Assembly: GCA_016195825.1 (NCBI GenBank)
Contig: JACPYV010000030.1
Coordinates: 1-64,000, forward strand
Reading direction: 5' to 3'
Source of the DNA: Burkholderiales bacterium
Lineage (GTDB): Bacteria; Pseudomonadota; Gammaproteobacteria; Burkholderiales; Burkholderiaceae_C
Length of the DNA: 64,000 nt
Shown here: positions 27,039 through 34,757 of the stretch, in pieces
How positions within the stretch are numbered: position 1 is the first letter of the stretch
Layout: every line of letters begins with the position of its first letter
The notes under the pieces: model-generated
Databases searched by the model: none
Seen by the model: the letters and a program-made list of their open reading frames with translations, nothing else
Told to the model about the DNA's origin: nothing
Made by a program: the position numbers and the translations under genes

Positions 27039-27332
27039 TCAGAAATTGAGAACCCGCCAGACCCGCGTGCCCGAGCCGCTCTTGCTCAGACCGGTGCCGG
27101 TGCCACCGGCCGATTCGCGGCCCGCGTCGTTGACGACGATCTCGTAGTCCGGTGCCTTGGTGAGCTTGTTCTTGACCGTGACCTTCTTGGCCTCGCCGCG
27201 CACCTTCAGCTCCTCGATGCGGACCTGGTCGTCCTCCGCCACGGAGCGCTCGACCTTGGGTTCGGGCGGCGGGTCGGCAAGGGCGCTCGTGCAGCAGACT
27301 GCGAGCAGCAGGAGGGCGGTGGGGCGAAGCAT
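27039..27332 (-). CDS. DUF2782-family small exported protein
   Basis: A 97-aa protein with a signal peptide (MLRPTALLLLAVCCTSALAD) and a basic central region (VRIEELKVRGEAKKVTVKN) followed by YEIVVNDAG and a TRVWRVLNF ending. This is the DUF2782 pattern, found next to thrB and polA in betaproteobacteria; no function is assigned. It is divergent from polA across 42 bp. The frame continues upstream but overlaps polA, so the ATG at 27332 before the signal peptide is the real start. Confidence 0.8.
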   Translation of the reverse strand: MLRPTALLLLAVCCTSALADPPPEPKVERSVAEDDQVRIEELKVRGEAKKVTVKNKLTKAPDYEIVVNDAGRESAGGTGTGLSKSGSGTRVWRVLNF

Positions 27333-27374
27333 GCTGCCGATTCTAGGTGTCGCGCTGCCGGACAATCTGTCGCC

Positions 27375-30137
27375 ATGAGTAAACCCATCCTGCTGCTGGT
27401 CGACGGCTCCAGCTACCTCTACCGCGCCTTCCATGCCATGCCCGACCTGCGCGGCCCCGAGGGCCAGCCCACCGGGGCGGTGCACGGCATGGTGGCCATG
27501 TTGAAAAAGCTGCGCAGCGATATCGGCGCCGAGCACGCGGTCTGCGTGTTCGACGCCTCCGGCCCGACCTTCCGCGACGAGTGGTACCCCGAGTACAAGG
27601 CCCAGCGTGCGCCCATGCCGCCAGAGCTGCGCGCGCAGATCGACCCCATCCACGAAGTCGTCAGGCTGATGGGCTGGCCGGTGCTGACGGTGCCGGGCAT
27701 CGAGGCGGACGACGCCATTGGCACGCTCAGCCGGGTGGCTGTGGAGCAGGGGCACCGCGTCATCGTGTCCACCGGCGACAAGGACCTGGCCCAACTGGTC
27801 AACGCCGACGTCGAGCTGATCAACACGATGAGCAACGAGCGCCTGGACGAGGCCGGCGTGGTGGCCAAGTTTGGCGTGGCGCCCAATCGCATCGTCGACT
27901 ATCTGACGCTGATGGGCGATACGGTGGACAACGTACCGGGCGTGACCGGCGTGGGCCCCAAGACGGCGGCCAAGTGGGTGGCTGAATACGGCTCGCTGGA
28001 CGGCGTCATCGCCGCGGCCGACGTGATCAAGGGCAAGGCCGGCGAGAACCTGCGTGCCGCGCTGGACTGGTTGCCGATGGGCCGCAAGCTGGTCACCGTG
28101 AAGCTGGACTGCGACCTGGCAGAGCACATTGCCGGCTGGCCCACGCTGGAGCCACTGGCGCTGCGCGAGCTAGACAAGGCCGCGCTGGCGGACTTCTACG
28201 CGCGCAACGGCTTCAAGTCCTGGCTGAAGGAGCTGACCGGCGAGGCCTCGCCTGCGAAGGCCAAGGCGGCGCCTGCCGCCGACCCCGGCCTGTTCGACGA
28301 ACCGGCGCCACCTGCCGATGCGGCCGGCATCGCGCGGCAGTACGACACCATCCTTACCTTCGAGCAGCTCGATGCCTGGATTGCCCGGCTGCAGGCTGCG
28401 CCGCTGTGCGCGCTGGACACTGAGACCGATTCACTGGATCCCATGGCCGCGCGCATCGTGGGCATCTCCTTCGCCGACAAGCCCGGCGAGGCGGCCTACA
28501 TCCCGCTGGCCCACAGCGGCCCTGACGCGGCGGAGCAGCTGCCCATGGACGCCGTGCTGGCGCGGCTGAAGCCCTGGCTGGAGGACGAGTCCGCCAAGAA
28601 GATCGGCCAGAACCTGAAGTACGACCGCCACGTGCTGGCCAACGCCGGCATCCGGCTGGCCGGCGTGCAGCACGACACGCTGCTGCAAAGCTATGTGCTG
28701 GAGGCGCACAAGACCCACAACCTGGAGGCGCTGGCCGAGCGCCACCTGGGCCGTAAGGGTCTGTCCTACGAGGACTTGTGCGGCAAGGGCGTGCACCAGA
28801 TCCCGTTCGCCCAGGTGGACGTGGCCAAGGCCACCACCTACTCGGGCGAGGACTCCGAGATGTGCCTGCACCTGCACGGCGTGCTGTGGCCGCAGATCGA
28901 GGCGGAGCCCGGCCTGACACGCATCTACCGCGACATCGAGATGCCGTCGGCCGAGCTGCTGTTCCGCATCGAGCGCACGGGCGTGCTCATCGACGCGGCA
29001 CGGCTGCAGTCGCAGAGTCACGAGATCGGCCAGCGCCTGGTGCTGCTGGAGCAGCAGTGCTACGAGATCGCCGGCCAGCCGTTCAACATCGGCAGCCCGA
29101 AGCAGATCGGCGACATCCTGTTCACGAAGCTGGGCCTGCCGGTCGTCAAGAAGACGGCCACTGGCGCGCCTTCCACCGACGAGGAGGTGCTGACCGAACT
29201 CGCCGCGGATTTCCCGCTGCCGGCCAAGATCCTGGAATACCGGGGCCTCGCCAAGCTCAAGAGCACCTACACCGACAAGCTGCCGCTGCAGATCAACCCC
29301 CACACCGGACGCGTGCACACCAACTACGCGCAGGCTGTCGCGGTGACGGGCCGGCTGTCCAGCAACGAGCCCAACCTACAGAACATCCCCATCCGCACGG
29401 CCGAGGGCCGGCGTGTGCGCGAGGCTTTCATCGCGCCGCCGGGCTGCCAGATCGTCAGCGCCGACTACTCTCAGATCGAGCTGCGCATCATGGCCCACAT
29501 CAGCGAGGACCCCGGGCTCTTGCGTGCCTTCCAGGAAGGCCAGGACGTGCACCGGGCGACGGCGAGCGAGGTTTTCGGCGTTGTGCTGAGCGAGGTCTCC
29601 AGCGAGCAGCGCCGCTACGCCAAGACCATCAACTTCGGCCTCATCTACGGCATGGGCGCCTTTGGCCTGGCGTCGGCGCTGGGCATCGAGCAGAAGGCTG
29701 CCAAGGACTACATCGACCGCTACTTCACCCGCTTCGCCGGCGTGAAACGCTACATGGACGAGACCAAGGCCGGCGCCGCCGAGCGGGGCTACGTGGAGAC
29801 GCTGTTCGGCCGGCGCATCTACCTGCCCGAGATCCGGGGCGGCAACGGTGCGCGCAAGGCGGGCGCCGAACGCCAGGCCATCAATGCGCCCATGCAGGGC
29901 ACGGCGGCCGACCTCATCAAGCTGGCCATGATTGCCGTGCAGGCGGAGCTGGACCGGGCGGGCAAGCAGTCCAGGATCATCATGCAGGTGCACGACGAGC
30001 TGGTGTTCGAGGTACCCGAAGGCGAGCTGGACTGGATGCGCACCGAGGTGCCGCGTCTGATGGCCGGTGTGGCGGCGCTGAAGGTGCCGTTGCTGGCAGA
30101 AGTCGGCGTGGGGCCGAACTGGGATGAGGCGCATTGA
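27375..30137 (+). CDS. polA: DNA polymerase I
   Basis: Replicates and repairs DNA and removes RNA primers. The protein is 920 aa, near the E. coli length. The N-terminal 5'-3' exonuclease domain begins ILLLVDGSSYLYRAFHAMP and has the GIEADDAIGTL metal cluster. The 3'-5' proofreading domain keeps its acidic residues (ALDTETDSLDPM; NLKYDRHVL; YSGEDSEMCL), so proofreading looks intact. The polymerase domain has motif A (SADYSQIELRIMAHIS), motif B (RRYAKTINFGLIYGMG) and motif C (MQVHDELVFE). The ATG at 27375 is chosen; the longer open frame upstream overlaps the DUF2782 and thrB genes. Confidence 0.97.
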   Translation: MSKPILLLVDGSSYLYRAFHAMPDLRGPEGQPTGAVHGMVAMLKKLRSDIGAEHAVCVFDASGPTFRDEWYPEYKAQRAPMPPELRAQIDPIHEVVRLMGWPVLTVPGIEADDAIGTLSRVAVEQGHRVIVSTGDKDLAQLVNADVELINTMSNERLDEAGVVAKFGVAPNRIVDYLTLMGDTVDNVPGVTGVGPKTAAKWVAEYGSLDGVIAAADVIKGKAGENLRAALDWLPMGRKLVTVKLDCDLAEHIAGWPTLEPLALRELDKAALADFYARNGFKSWLKELTGEASPAKAKAAPAADPGLFDEPAPPADAAGIARQYDTILTFEQLDAWIARLQAAPLCALDTETDSLDPMAARIVGISFADKPGEAAYIPLAHSGPDAAEQLPMDAVLARLKPWLEDESAKKIGQNLKYDRHVLANAGIRLAGVQHDTLLQSYVLEAHKTHNLEALAERHLGRKGLSYEDLCGKGVHQIPFAQVDVAKATTYSGEDSEMCLHLHGVLWPQIEAEPGLTRIYRDIEMPSAELLFRIERTGVLIDAARLQSQSHEIGQRLVLLEQQCYEIAGQPFNIGSPKQIGDILFTKLGLPVVKKTATGAPSTDEEVLTELAADFPLPAKILEYRGLAKLKSTYTDKLPLQINPHTGRVHTNYAQAVAVTGRLSSNEPNLQNIPIRTAEGRRVREAFIAPPGCQIVSADYSQIELRIMAHISEDPGLLRAFQEGQDVHRATASEVFGVVLSEVSSEQRRYAKTINFGLIYGMGAFGLASALGIEQKAAKDYIDRYFTRFAGVKRYMDETKAGAAERGYVETLFGRRIYLPEIRGGNGARKAGAERQAINAPMQGTAADLIKLAMIAVQAELDRAGKQSRIIMQVHDELVFEVPEGELDWMRTEVPRLMAGVAALKVPLLAEVGVGPNWDEAH

Positions 30138-30172
30138 AGGGGCTCCGGCGGCCATGAAAAGTACCCGATTTA

Positions 30173-30192
30173 CCTAATTTTCGCAAATTAGG
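30173..30192. promoter_or_regulatory. Perfect palindrome: operator of the toxin-antitoxin pair
   Basis: CCTAATTT-TCGC-AAATTAGG, an 8-4-8 perfect inverted repeat, stands in a short AT-rich stretch 34 bp before the antitoxin start. A possible -35 (TTTACC at 30169-30174) and -10 (CAAAAT at 30193-30198) flank it with 18-bp spacing, so a bound repressor would sit across the promoter spacer. Autoregulation by the Phd-like antitoxin is the expected reading. Confidence 0.75.
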
Positions 30193-30226
30193 CAAAATAG
30201 CATTTATGCCCAAGGGGAGCGCGTCC

Positions 30227-30580
30227 ATGTCTATCGTCCTTGACCAACCCGCCACCGCCGACCTGCCCAGCGTGTCGGCCACCCAGCTCGTCGCCGGCAT
30301 CCAGAAGGTCGGCCGCACGGTGGCCGCCCACGGGGCCGTGCTGATCACCAAGCACGACCAACCGGCCTTCGTGCTGATGTCGGTGGAGCGCTACCGCGAG
30401 ATGCAGCGCGCTGCAGAGCCCGACCTGAGCGCCTTGGGTGGCGAGTTCGACGCGATGCTGGCGCGCATGCAAGGGCAGGGCGAGGCGCTGGCCGACGCGT
30501 TCGCGATGGCACCCGAAGCTGTCGCCCAGGCCGCCGTGAAGGCTGCCAAGCCCCGCAAGGCTGTCCGCAAGGCCGCCTGA
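30227..30580 (+). CDS. Phd/YefM-family antitoxin
   Basis: A 117-aa DNA-binding antitoxin. Residues about 17-60 have the Phd/YefM pattern (VSATQLVAGIQKVGRTVAAHGAVLITKHDQPAFVLMSVERYREM). The C-terminal half is a longer Ala-rich, basic tail (AKPRKAVRKAA) that would contact the toxin. The start at 30227 has a strong AAGGGGAG Shine-Dalgarno seven bases upstream; an in-frame ATG at 30206 has none. A zeta-type toxin gene begins 3 bp after its stop. Predicted role: neutralise the toxin and repress the operon through the upstream palindrome. Confidence 0.8.
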   Translation: MSIVLDQPATADLPSVSATQLVAGIQKVGRTVAAHGAVLITKHDQPAFVLMSVERYREMQRAAEPDLSALGGEFDAMLARMQGQGEALADAFAMAPEAVAQAAVKAAKPRKAVRKAA

Positions 30581-30583
30581 GCC

Positions 30584-31204
30584 TTGCCGGCCCGTCTTTT
30601 TGTGCTCGCCGGCGTCAACGGTGCCGGCAAGAGTTCGCTGGGCGGCGCGGCCATCCGGGCCAGCGGTGCCGAGTTCTTCAACCCCGACATCGCCGCCGCG
30701 CGGCTGCGCGAGCAGCAGCCCAGCCTGTCCGCCGAACAGGCCAACGGCCTGGCCTGGACGCTGGGCCGCCGCGGCCTGGAGAAGGCACTGGCCGAAGGCC
30801 AAACCTATGCCTTTGAAACAACGCTGGGCGGCGCCAGCATCGCCCGTCTGCTGCTGGACGGCGCGCGGACCGGTGCCGAGGTGCATGTCTGGTTCGCGGG
30901 TCTGGCAACGCCCGAGCTGCACCTGCGCCGCATCGCCGCCCGTGTGCTGGCCGGCGGGCATGACATTCCGGAAGCCAAGGTGCACGAGCGCTTCGATGCG
31001 AGCCGCACCAACCTCGTCAAGCTGATGCCGCATCTGGCCAGCCTGCGTCTGTTCGACAACAGCTTCGAGGCCGACCCGCGCGCGGGGCGCCGGCCGCAAC
31101 CGGTGTTGCTGCTGCACACGCGGGCTGGCCGCGTCGTCTCCCACGCCCCGCTGCCCACGGTGCCGGCCTGGGCCAAGCCCTTGCTGGCTGCGGCCTTGCG
31201 TTGA
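30584..31204 (+). CDS. Zeta-toxin-family P-loop kinase
   Basis: A 206-aa protein with the zeta-toxin core: P-loop AGVNGAGKSS (10-19), the base-region FFNPDIAA (31-38), the substrate motif FETTLGG (77-83) and RRIAARVLAGGHDIPEAKVHERF, with the arginines used in ATP binding. Zeta toxins phosphorylate UDP-N-acetylglucosamine and block wall synthesis; this protein may do so or use another nucleotide sugar. It starts with TTG at 30584, 3 bp after the antitoxin stop, with a weak Shine-Dalgarno, implying translation coupled to and limited by the antitoxin. Partnership with a Phd-type rather than epsilon antitoxin is a notable variant. Confidence 0.8.
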   Translation: MPARLFVLAGVNGAGKSSLGGAAIRASGAEFFNPDIAAARLREQQPSLSAEQANGLAWTLGRRGLEKALAEGQTYAFETTLGGASIARLLLDGARTGAEVHVWFAGLATPELHLRRIAARVLAGGHDIPEAKVHERFDASRTNLVKLMPHLASLRLFDNSFEADPRAGRRPQPVLLLHTRAGRVVSHAPLPTVPAWAKPLLAAALR

Positions 31205-31236
31205 CTATCATCCGCACCCAAAAGGGAGTGGGTTAG

Positions 31237-31869
31237 ATGAGGGTCTTGCTGGTCGATGGTTTTCCGATGGTGCGCGCCGCGCTCACCGGCCTGATCGAGC
31301 AGCACTTTGCCGGGGCTCAGGTGCAAGGCGTCGACAGCGTCGCCGCGGCACGTGCCGCGCTCAGTCAGGCAGTTCCCCGCCTGGTGCTGCTGGACCTGCG
31401 CGTGGACGGCGGGTTCGAGCTGCTGCAGCAGTTGCACCGCGAGCATCTGCTGCTGCCTGTGGTGGTTATTTCGGGCAGTGACGAGACCGAGGACGCCCTG
31501 CAGGCCATCGGCGCAGGCGCGATGGGCTATGTGCCCGAGCGCAGCGACCTGAACACCTTGGTGCAGGCCCTGCACCTGGTGCTGGCCGGCGGCACCTACG
31601 TGCCGCCGCTGCGCCCGCGAGTCGATGAGGCGCCCGAGCCGGTCGTGGCTGCCACAGCCGCGCCACAGGACTGGGCCGGGCTGCCGCTGACGCCGCGCCA
31701 GAAGCACGTGCTGCACCTGCTGACCCAGGGGCTGTCCAACAAACTGATCGCGCGTGAGCTGGGGGTCAGCGTCGAGACTGTAAAGGACCATGTCGCCGCG
31801 GTGCTGAAGGCGCTGGGCGCCAACTCGCGCACGCAGGCCGTGCTGATCGCGACGCAGAAGATGCGTTGA
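31237..31869 (+). CDS. Orphan NarL/LuxR-type response regulator, atypical receiver
   Basis: A 210-aa regulator with a receiver domain (1-120) and a LuxR-type HTH (about 148-205: LTPRQKHVLHLLTQGLSNKLIARELGVSVETVKDHVAAVLKALG). The phosphoacceptor D53 is present in LLLDLRVDGG. The acidic pair is reduced to a single aspartate (D7-G8), and the conserved lysine is replaced by glutamate (E101 in GYVPERSD). It may therefore work with altered or no phosphorylation. No sensor kinase is nearby. It is convergent with the amidase gene with no space between stops, so target genes are unknown. Confidence 0.85.
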   Translation: MRVLLVDGFPMVRAALTGLIEQHFAGAQVQGVDSVAAARAALSQAVPRLVLLDLRVDGGFELLQQLHREHLLLPVVVISGSDETEDALQAIGAGAMGYVPERSDLNTLVQALHLVLAGGTYVPPLRPRVDEAPEPVVAATAAPQDWAGLPLTPRQKHVLHLLTQGLSNKLIARELGVSVETVKDHVAAVLKALGANSRTQAVLIATQKMR

Positions 31870-32442
31870 TCAGAGCCGCTTGCCGACCTCGGCCTTGAAC
31901 CAGCCTGATGCCAGGTAAGCGTAGAAGTTCTTGCCCGGGCAGACGGTCTGGCTGCTGTGGTCTCTGTGGCTGCCGATGGCGTCCAGGCCGAGGTGGTGCT
32001 CCCGGGCCAACCAGGCGGTGACGTCGATGGCGGCCTTCAGCTGCGCCGGCGTCGGCTGCTGCTCCTCGAAGTTGCCCACCAGCATGATCAGCGCGTGGCC
32101 GCGCGGGTCGTACTCGGTGTTGGTGTCGCCAGCCTGGGTGAGTGGCCGCGCTGCGTAGATGCGGCCGTCAGGCGCGATGACGTAGTGGTAGGGGATGTCA
32201 GCCCAGCGCTTGGTCAGGCGCGACCACTGCTGCAGCCGGCGCAAGTAAGCCTCGACATCGGCGCCGTCCTTCCAGATCTCGCCCTGGTGGTGCAGCGTGA
32301 TGTGGGTGATCTGCTGCGGCGGCGCGCTGCTGGCCACGGTGCTGCCGCCCCAGGCCTCGACGATGACGATCTGCGGTGCGGGCGGCGTGCCGGCGCAGCC
32401 AGCGAGAAGCCAGCACAGCGCCAGGCCGGCCGCGCGCTTCAT
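31870..32442 (-). CDS. N-acetylmuramoyl-L-alanine amidase-type lipoprotein (Amidase_2/PGRP fold)
   Basis: A 190-aa lipoprotein (lipobox LLAGC at residues 12-16) with a zinc amidase domain related to AmpD and peptidoglycan-recognition proteins. Metal ligands are visible as the histidine in ITLHHQG, the histidine in AIGSHRDHSSQ and the cysteine in TVCPGKNFY. The catalytic-loop stretch ADIPYHYVIAPDGRIYAARP is typical. It should cut the amide between muramic acid and peptide in the periplasm. Its ATG overlaps the xdhB stop by four bases, probably a compact-genome effect rather than a pathway link. Confidence 0.85.
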   Translation of the reverse strand: MKRAAGLALCWLLAGCAGTPPAPQIVIVEAWGGSTVASSAPPQQITHITLHHQGEIWKDGADVEAYLRRLQQWSRLTKRWADIPYHYVIAPDGRIYAARPLTQAGDTNTEYDPRGHALIMLVGNFEEQQPTPAQLKAAIDVTAWLAREHHLGLDAIGSHRDHSSQTVCPGKNFYAYLASGWFKAEVGKRL

Positions 32443-34757
32443 CGGACGGCGTCGATCGCGGCCAGGACCGCTTCGGCCGTGGCCGGCGCGCGCAGCGGCG
32501 GGTCGCAGTTCGCGGGCCCGCAGGCCGCGCAGGCGTCCTTGATCGCCAGCAGCGCCGCGAAGCCCAGCAGCAGCGGCGGCTCGCCCACGGCCTTGCTGCG
32601 GTGGATGGTCTCGCTGGCGTTCGGCACGTTGAAGAGCCGGACCTTCAGCTCGGGCGGGCAGTCGTTGGCGGTCGGGATCTTGTAAGTGCTGGGCGCATGC
32701 GTCGTCAGCAGGCCCGTGACGGGATGCCACACGAGTTCTTCCATCGTCAGCCAGCCCATGCCCTGGATGAAGCCACCTTCGATCTGCCCGATGTCCAGTG
32801 CCGGGTTCAGGCTGCTGCCGACGTCATGCAGCAGGTCGGCGCGCGTGATCCGACTCTCACCGGTCAGCGTGTCGACCAGTGCCTCGCAGACGGCGCCGCC
32901 CCAGGCGTAGTAGTAGAACGGGTGGCCTTGCAGCTTGCTGCGGTCCCAGTGCAAGCCGGGCGTGGCGTAGAAGCCGTAGCTCCACAGCTGCACGCGCTTC
33001 AGGTAGGCCGCGGCGACCAGGTCCTCGAAGGACAGGCTTTGCCCGCCGCCGGTGACATGGCCCTCGGCGAAGGTGATCAGCTCGACCGCGCAGCCGAAGC
33101 GCTCGGCCGCGAAGGCGGCGAGCCGGGCCTTGATCTTGCGCGCCGCGTCCTGTGCGGCCTTGCCGTTCAGGTCGCTGCCCGTGGAGGCCGCCGTGGCCGA
33201 GGTGTTGGCGACCTTGCTCGTGTCGGTGGCCGAGCAGCGCACCGACGACAGCGGCAGACCCAGTTCGTGCGCGACGACTTGGGCGACCTTGGTGTTCAGC
33301 CCCTGGCCCATCTCGGTGCCGCCGTGGTTCACCAGCACCGAGCCGTCGGTGTAGACATGCACCAGCGCGCCGGCCTGGTTTAGGTGGGCCACGTTGAAGG
33401 AGATGCCGAACTTGACCGGCGTGAAGGCCAGCCCCTTCTTCAGCACGGGGCTGGCGGCGTTGAATACGGCGATCTCCGCCCGGCGCTCGGCGTAGCGACT
33501 GCTGGCCAGCAGTTGTGCCGCGAGCGGTTGGGCATGCAACTCCTCGACCTGCTGGCCATAGGGCGTCATGTCCCGGCCGGTGGCGTAGAAGTTGCGCTGG
33601 CGCACGTCGGCCGGGTCCAGCCCCAGCCGGCGGGCGATGCTGTCGAGGATCATCTCGACAGCGATGGCGCCCTGCGGCCCGCCGAAGCCGCGGAAGGCGG
33701 TGTTGCTCTGCGTGTTTGTCCTGGCGCAGTAGCCGTGCATGGCCACATGGGGCAGCCAGTAGGCGTTGTCCAAGTGGCACAGCGCGCGCGCCATCACGGG
33801 GGCGGACAGGTCGGCGCTGTGGCCGGCGTTGGAGACCAGGTCGATGTCGGCGGCCAGCACCCGGCCTTCATCGTCGAAGCCCACGTCCCAGCGGTAGTCG
33901 AAGCCGTGGCGGCGGCCGGTGACGAGGAAGTCGTCGTCGCGGTCCACGCGCAGCTTGACAGGCCGCTTCAGCTTCAAGGCGGCGATGGACGCGACGCAGG
34001 CGAACAGCGCTGACTGCGACTCCTTGCCGCCGAAGCCGCCTCCCATGCGCCGGCATTGCACGACCACGCGGTGCGCATGCCAGCCCAGGCAATGGGCGAC
34101 GAGCTGCTGCATCTCGCTCGGGTGCTGCGTGGAGCAATGCACCAGCAGGCCCTCGCCGCCCTCCTGCGGCTGGGCCAGGCTGATCTGGCCCTCCAGGTAG
34201 AACTGCTCCTGCCCGCCCAGGCTCCAGCGGCCTTGCAGGCGATGCGGGGCCGTGGCGAGGTGGGCATCGGGCTCCCCGCGCGTCAGGTGCATGGGCGGCA
34301 AGACGTAGTGGCCGGCGGCGTGGGCGTCCAGCGCCGTCAGCACCGGCGGCAGCGGCTCGGCCTGGATGACCTGCCTGGCCAGTGCCGCCGCGCGCCGTGC
34401 CAGCTCGCGGTGGGTCGCGATGACGGCGAACACCGGCTGGCCGACGTAGCGCAGCTCGTCGGCTGCGAGGATGGGGTCGTCGTGCAGCAGCGGGCCGCAG
34501 TTGTTCTCGGCCGGGATGTCGGCTGCGCTCAGCACGGCGACGACGCCGGGCATCTGCCGGATGCGCGCCAGGTCGATGCCCAGCAGCTTGCCGTGGGCGA
34601 TGGGCGACAGGCCCAGCGCCGCGTGCAGCGTGCCGGTGGGCTCGGGCAGGTCGTCGATGTAGGGCGCCGCGCCGCTGACGTGCAGGTGCGCCGACTCGTG
34701 CGGCAGCGACTTACCGACCACCGGTTGGGCGACGGGCAGGGTCTCGGGCTTGTTCAT
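32439..34757 (-). CDS. xdhB: Xanthine dehydrogenase molybdopterin subunit XdhB
   Basis: The molybdenum-cofactor subunit that hydroxylates hypoxanthine and xanthine to urate. The 772-aa protein begins MNKPETLPVAQPVVGKSLPHESAHLHVSG. It has the substrate-channel and cofactor motifs of the family: RRMGGGFGGKESQ, AFRGFGGPQGA, GGTEMGQGLNTKVAQV and the C-terminal GEPPLLLGFAAL with the catalytic glutamate (VGEPP). The start at 34757 overlaps the xdhA stop (ATGA), so XdhA and XdhB are made in a fixed ratio. No XdhC cofactor-insertion gene follows; the amidase does instead. Confidence 0.95.
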   Translation of the reverse strand: MNKPETLPVAQPVVGKSLPHESAHLHVSGAAPYIDDLPEPTGTLHAALGLSPIAHGKLLGIDLARIRQMPGVVAVLSAADIPAENNCGPLLHDDPILAADELRYVGQPVFAVIATHRELARRAAALARQVIQAEPLPPVLTALDAHAAGHYVLPPMHLTRGEPDAHLATAPHRLQGRWSLGGQEQFYLEGQISLAQPQEGGEGLLVHCSTQHPSEMQQLVAHCLGWHAHRVVVQCRRMGGGFGGKESQSALFACVASIAALKLKRPVKLRVDRDDDFLVTGRRHGFDYRWDVGFDDEGRVLAADIDLVSNAGHSADLSAPVMARALCHLDNAYWLPHVAMHGYCARTNTQSNTAFRGFGGPQGAIAVEMILDSIARRLGLDPADVRQRNFYATGRDMTPYGQQVEELHAQPLAAQLLASSRYAERRAEIAVFNAASPVLKKGLAFTPVKFGISFNVAHLNQAGALVHVYTDGSVLVNHGGTEMGQGLNTKVAQVVAHELGLPLSSVRCSATDTSKVANTSATAASTGSDLNGKAAQDAARKIKARLAAFAAERFGCAVELITFAEGHVTGGGQSLSFEDLVAAAYLKRVQLWSYGFYATPGLHWDRSKLQGHPFYYYAWGGAVCEALVDTLTGESRITRADLLHDVGSSLNPALDIGQIEGGFIQGMGWLTMEELVWHPVTGLLTTHAPSTYKIPTANDCPPELKVRLFNVPNASETIHRSKAVGEPPLLLGFAALLAIKDACAACGPANCDPPLRAPATAEAVLAAIDAVR

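Noticed and set aside
26940-27374. N-terminal extension of polA
   Set aside because: It would overlap thrB and the DUF2782 gene on the other strand; PolA proteins begin at the chosen ATG.
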